Source of the DNA: Actinomycetota bacterium
GTDB lineage: Bacteria > Planctomycetota > Phycisphaerae > JAACET01
Length of the DNA: 48,368 nucleotides
Reading direction: 5' to 3'
NCBI GenBank assembly: GCA_011682385.1
Contig: JAACET010000009.1
Span: forward strand, 1 to 48,368
The notes beneath the pieces were generated by a model. It did no database searches. It was not told the origin of the DNA and worked only from the letters and a program-made list of their open reading frames with translations. The translations under genes were made by a program, and so were the position numbers. Positions 43,267 through 48,368 of this stretch are shown one piece after another. The stretch's first letter is position 1, and every line of letters starts with the position of its first letter.

Positions 43267-45216
43267 CTAGCCAGCCTTACCTTTACAATCAATCTCATCT
43301 TGACAACGGCAAATAAATGCGTCAAGGCTCATAGTGCCCAAATCACCCTCGCTGCGATGTCTAACCGAGACCTGCCGAGCCTGTGCTTCCTTGGCCCCGA
43401 CCACCAGCATATAGGGGGTCTTCTCCAGAGTAGCCTGGCGTATCTTCGCTGATATTGTATCGGCAGTCTGGTTTAATTGCGAGCGTAAATTTGCCCTAAG
43501 TAGCCCGTCATGCACTTGGCCGGCGTACTCGCTGATCTTGTCCGAAATGGGCAATACAGCCACCTGCACGGGAGCCAACCACAGCGGAAAGGCCCCGGCA
43601 AAGTGCTCAATCAGCCCGCCGACAAAACGTTCCATAGAGCCCAGCACCGTACGGTGAATCATAATCACCTCGTGCTCGGCATTATCGGGGCCCACGTAGG
43701 TAATACTAAACCTATCGGCTGAGGGCAAGTTCAGATCGACCTGGATGGTAGGACCCTGCCACTGTCGGCCAAGAGAGTCGTTGACCTTCAGGTCTATCTT
43801 AGGGGCGTAAAAAACCCCGCCGCCGGGATCAATTTCGTAGCTGATGTTTTTGGATTCCAGGGCCTGATGGAGAGCCTTAGTAGCAAAATCCCACTGGGCC
43901 TCGGTGCCTAGGAACTTCTCCGGTCGAGTAGCCAGGTACACGCTATAGGTGTAGCCGAAACTCTTGAGCATGTAATCGGCCAACTCCAAAACTCCGCCAA
44001 CCTCGTCCGATAACTGTTCGGGCGTACAGAAGATATGCGAGTCATCCTGAGTGAAGCCTCGCACCCGCAGCATTCCGTGCAAAGTGCCGGCTGGCTCATA
44101 ACGGTACACCGTTCCCAATTCGCAATAGCGCAAGGGCAACTCGCGATAGCTGTGCGGGCGGGTCTGGTAGATACGGATGTGTCCGGGACAGTTCATCGGC
44201 TTGACATAATAATTCTGCCCGTCGATATCCATCGGCGAATACATCATCTCGCCATACTTTTCCAAATGCCCGGAAGTCTTATATATCCGCTCACTGGCGA
44301 TGTGCGGTGTGTAAACAATCTGGTAGCCACGTTTGAGATGTTCTTCTTTCCAGAAAGACTCAATAATGTGGCGAACCAAACCGGCCTTGGGATGCCAGTG
44401 AATCAATCCGGGGCCGATGTCCTCATGGATGCTGAACAGTTCGAGTTGTCGGCCCAGAAGACGATGGTCCTGCTTGCGGGCCTTTTCCAGCTTTTCCAGG
44501 TGAGCGGCCAGTTGCTTCTTATCGAAAAAAGCCGAGCCGTAAATGCGAGTGAGCATCTTGTTGTTGGAATCTCCCCGCCAATAGGCCCCGGCAACAGCCA
44601 GCAATTTAAATGGCCCCAGTTTCCCGGTGGAAGGTAAATGCGGGCCACGACAAAGGTCCAGAAAATCCCCCTGCTCATACAAACTGACCATGGAGACCTT
44701 CTCGTTCCGCAAGAGATCGTCAATCATCTCGTTCTTGTACGATTGGCCCAGACCGCCAAAGCGTTTCTTGGCCTGCTGAGGGGCCAGCTCCAGACGCTTG
44801 AGGGGAAGGTCAGCCCGGACGATCTTGGTCATCTCCTTCTCGATGGTCGCCAGATCGTCGGTCGTTATGGTCTGCGGCAAATCAAAGTCATAGTAAAAGC
44901 CGTACTGGAAATCATCGGTCAGGGGCGGGCCGATGGTGTATTGGACCTGCTCACCGTAAAGGTGGCGAACAGCCTGAGCCAGGACATGGCTGGCTGTGTG
45001 GCGGAGAATCTCCAAGGCGGCGGGGTCTTTGGCGGTGACAATCTCAATAGCCAAGTCAGTCTCGACCGGCGAGGACAAATCCACCAGACGGCCGTCAATA
45101 CGGCCGGCCAAAGCGGCCTTGGCTAAGCCCGGTCCAATCTGCTTGGCCACATCGGCTAGAGTAGAGCCCTTAGATACCTCCAGGACTGAATTGTCAGGCA
45201 AAGTTATTTTTAGCAC
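43267..45216 (-). CDS. thrS: Threonyl-tRNA synthetase
   Basis: A 649-residue class II synthetase. The TGS domain (about 1-60) precedes the editing domain with HTASHVLAQAV, then the class II core including PMNCPGHIRIYQ, motif 2 RYEPAGTLHGMLRVRGFTQDDSHIF (split across strands) and motif 3 HRTVLGSMERF, and the HisRS-type anticodon-binding domain. The open frame starts at 45249, but GTG 45216 (VLKITLPDNS) has GGAG five nt upstream and matches the family N-terminus. It leads thrS-infC-rpmI. Confidence 0.96.
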   Translation of the reverse strand: MLKITLPDNSVLEVSKGSTLADVAKQIGPGLAKAALAGRIDGRLVDLSSPVETDLAIEIVTAKDPAALEILRHTASHVLAQAVRHLYGEQVQYTIGPPLTDDFQYGFYYDFDLPQTITTDDLATIEKEMTKIVRADLPLKRLELAPQQAKKRFGGLGQSYKNEMIDDLLRNEKVSMVSLYEQGDFLDLCRGPHLPSTGKLGPFKLLAVAGAYWRGDSNNKMLTRIYGSAFFDKKQLAAHLEKLEKARKQDHRLLGRQLELFSIHEDIGPGLIHWHPKAGLVRHIIESFWKEEHLKRGYQIVYTPHIASERIYKTSGHLEKYGEMMYSPMDIDGQNYYVKPMNCPGHIRIYQTRPHSYRELPLRYCELGTVYRYEPAGTLHGMLRVRGFTQDDSHIFCTPEQLSDEVGGVLELADYMLKSFGYTYSVYLATRPEKFLGTEAQWDFATKALHQALESKNISYEIDPGGGVFYAPKIDLKVNDSLGRQWQGPTIQVDLNLPSADRFSITYVGPDNAEHEVIMIHRTVLGSMERFVGGLIEHFAGAFPLWLAPVQVAVLPISDKISEYAGQVHDGLLRANLRSQLNQTADTISAKIRQATLEKTPYMLVVGAKEAQARQVSVRHRSEGDLGTMSLDAFICRCQDEIDCKGKAG

Positions 45217-45270
45217 GAACACTCCAGGTGATTTTGGCCACTGGGCCAAACACGATAATCCGACCGCTGG

Positions 45271-45299
45271 AGTTTAGTTATCCGCTAGGGCTCTGTCAA
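45271..45299 (-). promoter_or_regulatory. Promoter of thrS-infC-rpmI
   Basis: Minus-strand TTGACA (45294-45299), a 17-bp spacer and TAAACT (45271-45276). The start near 45264 gives a leader of only about 48 nt, too short for a T-box. The rest of the gap (45300-45419) shows nothing clear. Confidence 0.72.
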
Positions 45300-45419
45300 G
45301 GAGCAGCCTTGCCACAGGCCGGGCAATGCAGCGAAATCTCGCGGAGGCCAAGTCAAAAGGAGATAGCTGAGGCAAAAAATTACGCCGGGACGTTGGGCTT
45401 GCGCCTGGATAAGTAAAAT

Positions 45420-46508
45420 CTATTGACCCTGCCAAAGGTAAAGCATACGGGGCGTAGTGATACTATCCAGTAAAGAACTGTCCAGATTAATCAAGGCCTT
45501 AGATGACTGGAGCCGGCCGGTCAGCACTTCCCGTAAGCTAGGCACACGAGAAATCCGGATGAGCTTGGGCTTGGTCAGCTTGGCCAATTCGGCCGCTTTG
45601 TCCACGGCATCCTCGAAGTAAATACCTTTCTCATCAATGAGCTTAGCGTCCAGGGCCTGGGTTGCTGTTAAAGCGGCGCCGTTGGCCAGTTTTTCGACTT
45701 CCACAATGTCTGCAAAATGTTTCTTTCGACCTTCAAAAACAACTTCAACAAAACGCTGATGGGCAGAGTCTATAAGTTCCTGAAAATAGCCGCGGCTGGC
45801 CGGGTCCCAGGACAAGAACGGTGAACCCAGGGCCTTCTTTGTGGCGGGAGTCGAAGGAATCACAACCACTTGAGCACCGATTTTTTCCAAGGTGCCGTGG
45901 ATATTGGGTAATTGGGCTATTACGCCGATGCTGCCGGTGATGGTGGTCGGGGCAGTCATGATGTAATCGGCCGGTGCCGAAATGTAGTATCCGCCGCTGG
46001 CCGCCACGGAGCCCATATAGACGACCACGGGCTTTTTGGTCTGTTTGATTTCTGCGACGTAGTGAGCAATAGTATCCGAAGCGGTCACGCCACCGCCGGG
46101 AGAATCCACGTAAAGCACAAGGGCCTTGTACTTGTCATTATCTTTTACGTGTTTGAACTGCGGCGCAAGTTGCTCCGCGAGTTCATCGTTGATGATCCCC
46201 TTTACGTCTATCACCGCAATCCGCTGCGTGTTGCTGCCGTCGATGAGCACAGTTTCTTTCACCCCGCTATCTACCTGGGCGGTGGCGGCAACGGACAATA
46301 ACAGCACCAGATTGAGAAGTAGTGATCCCAGGAAAACGATCAACACCAAGGCATCCTTAAGGCGGCTGATAAAGCTCTTCTTCGGAGTACCCATGGGCAG
46401 CATCACCGGGAAACCAGGAGGTGGTGGGGGGGGCGGGGGCATCTGACCGGGAAGAGCAGATTCACCAGGTGGCAATGGCGGGATGGATTGGTCAGGACTA
46501 TCAGGCAT
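45420..46508 (-). CDS. sppA: Signal peptide peptidase SppA
   Basis: A 362-residue membrane serine protease that degrades cleaved signal peptides. The N-terminal cytoplasmic tail has a run of eight prolines, followed by one membrane helix (about 57-80). The catalytic Ser is in GSVAASGGYYIS, preceded by YVDSPGGGVTASD; the general-base Lys is in the ATKKALGSPF region or beyond. The short bacterial form (about 300-360 residues) fits. The ATG at 46508 (MPDSPDQS) is preceded by AGGAG; a longer frame begins at 46538. It lies 45 bp after ftsK. Confidence 0.93.
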   Translation of the reverse strand: MPDSPDQSIPPLPPGESALPGQMPPPPPPPPGFPVMLPMGTPKKSFISRLKDALVLIVFLGSLLLNLVLLLSVAATAQVDSGVKETVLIDGSNTQRIAVIDVKGIINDELAEQLAPQFKHVKDNDKYKALVLYVDSPGGGVTASDTIAHYVAEIKQTKKPVVVYMGSVAASGGYYISAPADYIMTAPTTITGSIGVIAQLPNIHGTLEKIGAQVVVIPSTPATKKALGSPFLSWDPASRGYFQELIDSAHQRFVEVVFEGRKKHFADIVEVEKLANGAALTATQALDAKLIDEKGIYFEDAVDKAAELAKLTKPKLIRISRVPSLREVLTGRLQSSKALINLDSSLLDSITTPRMLYLWQGQ

Positions 46509-46553
46509 AAGAGGACTCCTACTGGTCAGAGACAACATTCGGGCGTTCTAATG

Positions 46554-48368
46554 TCAATCACGTATGTCGTGGTTATCAATAGTGGCGGGGACGCCTTCGT
46601 CGGCATCCTGCAGATCGGCGTAGCCGTCAGCGGCATCTCGTGCGACCTGATTCTGGATAGCCTGCCATTGGTCAGAAGTAATCAGAATTTCGCGGGCCTG
46701 TGATCCGCTGTCAGGACCGACGACACCGGCCTCAGTCATCAGCTCAATAAGTCGAGCTGCCCGGGCAAAAGGAATACCCATTCGACGCTGCAAGAGGGAC
46801 ACGCTGGCTCGCCGGCTGGACAGAACCATCTCCACAGCCTTGTCAAACAAGGAATCCCTAACCGCCTGGCCGTCGGCATCGGTGTAGCTCAAGCGATTTA
46901 GCTCGGCATTGAAGTCCGGCTGAGCCTGCTCGCGGAGGTAGTCGATGATGCTCTTGATCTCATGATCTTCGACCATAGCGCCCTGAGCCCGGACCAATTG
47001 ATCAGTGCCGGGCTGTAAGAAGAGCATATCACCGCGGCCCAAAAGGGTCTCGGCTCCGTTGTGATCCAAAACAATGCGAGATTCCTGGCGAGAAGCCACG
47101 CGGAAAGAAATCCGGCAGGGCAGGTTACTCTTAATCAGGCCGGTAACCACGTTGACGCTGGGCCGTTGCGTGGCCACGATCAGATGGATGCCCACGGCTC
47201 GACTCTTCTGAGCCAGGCGAATAATGTAATTCTCCACATCCTTGCTGGACGTCATAATCAGATCAGCCAACTCGTCAATAATAATCACTATGTAAGGCAA
47301 ATGCATGGGAATCTGAGCCCGCTCCTGGTCGTTGGTGGGCTTAAAACGGTCGAGAATCTGCTCGGAAGTAAGGTGATTGTAGGAAGCTACATTTCTTACA
47401 TTGGCCTCGCGAAGAATCTCGTAGCGCTCTTCCATCTTAGTGACGGCCCATTCCAGTACAGATTCAGCCCGAGATAAATCATTGATGATCGGACACATCA
47501 GGTGAGGCACGGTTTGAAATTGAGCCATCTCGACCATCTTGGGGTCAACCAGGATGAGCTTGACATGATCGGGACGTTGAGTCAGCAAAACAGATGTGAT
47601 GATGCTGTTTATACAAACGCTCTTGCCCGAGCCGGTGGCTCCGGCAATGAGCATGTGCGGCATATTGGCCAGATCGGCAATCAGAGGCTGACCGGAAGCG
47701 TCCTTGGCCAAAAACAGCGGCAGCTTCATCCGCGAAGCCCGCAGCTGCGACAGCTCCACCAACTCACGAATGCGGACCAACTCCTTCTCACAATTCGGTA
47801 TCTCGATACCAATGGTGCTCTTGCCGGGTATAGGTGCAACCACCCGGACGCCGCCAACACCCAAGGCCCGAGCAATATCGTTGGATAAATTGCGTATCTG
47901 CGAGACCTTAGTGCCGGGGGAGAGCTCAATCTCAAAAAAAGTAATGGTGGGGCCAGTGTCGATCTGGACCACTTTGACCTGGATATTGAACTCGCCCAGA
48001 GTATTCTCCAAGACCACAGCCTTCTCACGGACGGCCTGCTCCTGCATAGAAGCCAAGGTGTATTCGGCCGGCTCCAGCAGATCAAGCGACGGCAATTGGT
48101 AGTTGACCAGGGCCTTCGGCTCGGCAATGGCCTTGGCTGCCACCCGCAATCCCGGCTTGCTCTTCTTGACCGCCTCTCTTAGGCCATGAACAGTTACCTG
48201 CATGTCCTTCTCAGACGGCTGCTCATCTTCCACTTGCTCGGGCTCGTTATCATCCTGCTCATCAACCTCGGGCTCCAGAGCAATGGCTGTGCCGCCACCG
48301 GCTGGAACTATCATTTGCTGCAATTCCGCGCGGTGTGGATTGATACGAGGCAAGCTGGCAGACAGGGC
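46554..48368 (-). CDS. ftsK: DNA translocase FtsK/SpoIIIE, 3' part (5' end outside window)
   Basis: The frame is open to the right edge, so only the C-terminal 604 codons are present. An acidic linker (about 25-55) leads to the alpha/beta motor: TFFEIELSPGTKVSQI, Walker A AGATGSGKSVCIN, Walker B VIIIDELADLIM and ATQRPSVNVVTGLIKSN. The gamma winged-helix domain (SLLQRRMGIPFARAARLIELM) closes it and would read KOPS-like sites. The N-terminal membrane anchor is expected beyond 48368. The motor pumps DNA through the septum and activates dimer resolution. Confidence 0.96.
   Translation of the reverse strand, partial: ALSASLPRINPHRAELQQMIVPAGGGTAIALEPEVDEQDDNEPEQVEDEQPSEKDMQVTVHGLREAVKKSKPGLRVAAKAIAEPKALVNYQLPSLDLLEPAEYTLASMQEQAVREKAVVLENTLGEFNIQVKVVQIDTGPTITFFEIELSPGTKVSQIRNLSNDIARALGVGGVRVVAPIPGKSTIGIEIPNCEKELVRIRELVELSQLRASRMKLPLFLAKDASGQPLIADLANMPHMLIAGATGSGKSVCINSIITSVLLTQRPDHVKLILVDPKMVEMAQFQTVPHLMCPIINDLSRAESVLEWAVTKMEERYEILREANVRNVASYNHLTSEQILDRFKPTNDQERAQIPMHLPYIVIIIDELADLIMTSSKDVENYIIRLAQKSRAVGIHLIVATQRPSVNVVTGLIKSNLPCRISFRVASRQESRIVLDHNGAETLLGRGDMLFLQPGTDQLVRAQGAMVEDHEIKSIIDYLREQAQPDFNAELNRLSYTDADGQAVRDSLFDKAVEMVLSSRRASVSLLQRRMGIPFARAARLIELMTEAGVVGPDSGSQAREILITSDQWQAIQNQVARDAADGYADLQDADEGVPATIDNHDIRD

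Noticed and set aside
44035-44637. 200-codon plus-strand frame inside thrS
   Set aside because: It is a shadow of the class II synthetase core.
45217-45299. T-box riboswitch before thrS
   Set aside because: The promoter leaves only about 48 nt of leader, and no T-box sequence or terminator hairpin was seen.
46384-46440. G-rich tract resembling a repeat or G-quadruplex
   Set aside because: It encodes the run of prolines in the SppA N-terminal tail, which explains it.

Overview
The window is 48.4 kb of dense, mostly single-strand-organised chromosome from a Gram-negative bacterium, most likely a planctomycete of the Phycisphaerae type. The gene content supports this: Kdo synthesis (kdsB) and an LptF/LptG-type permease pair imply lipopolysaccharide, and a PEP-CTERM exported protein, a DUF1844 protein, a bacterial DNA topoisomerase VI B subunit, a CBM9-like protein and a sigma-54 activator fit that lineage. 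The lineage call is inference from gene families, not from a marker phylogeny.

Layout. 1-430: fragment of a 2-hydroxyacid dehydrogenase running off the left edge, fused to the remains of a transposase. 646-734: tRNA-Ser(UGA), followed by small AT-rich inverted repeats. 931-6557: CBM9-like protein, a lone type II secretion F protein, PriA and a sigma-54 activator with a degenerate receiver and a structured leader. 6886-9764: kdsB-pyrG-DUF1844 operon, which pairs CTP production with CMP-Kdo production. 9944-14021: Gld-type ABC transporter (ATPase plus a giant permease/GldG fusion).

14040-21614: a trehalose locus transcribed leftwards in the order otsAB fusion, treT, mscS, malE, malF, malG. The binding protein closely resembles the archaeal trehalose/maltose-binding protein, and treT/malEFG association is known from Thermococcales. 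Here they are joined to OtsAB and a mechanosensitive channel, so synthesis, interconversion, uptake and osmotic release of trehalose appear to be encoded together. No MalK ATPase is present, and mscS carries an apparent frameshift.

21751-29856: purA-uppS-cdsA-phoH-pgpH-ybeY-top6B, all leftward: purine and envelope lipid synthesis, RNA maturation and an orphan topoisomerase VI B with a histone-H1-like tail. 29986-31251: a PEP-CTERM protein with two pepsin-like DTG/DSG lobes. 31412-34186: complete preQ0-to-preQ1 gene set queD, queE, queC and divergent queF, then a hotdog thioesterase. 34218-34383: MITE-like inverted-repeat element. 34385-39590: two LptF/LptG permeases, an Mpo1-like/tyrosine phosphatase fusion, a histidine phosphatase and a LPS-kinase-like protein. 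39827-42415: glyA, a HEAT-repeat protein and a membrane PH-domain protein. 42446-45216: thrS-infC-rpmI, with infC apparently starting at AUC and rplT absent. 45420-48368: sppA and a truncated ftsK.

No CRISPR array, prophage or intact insertion sequence was seen. The strongest candidates for something undescribed are the trehalose locus, the PEP-CTERM bilobal aspartic peptidase, the Mpo1-like/phosphatase fusion and the orphan tailed topoisomerase VI B.
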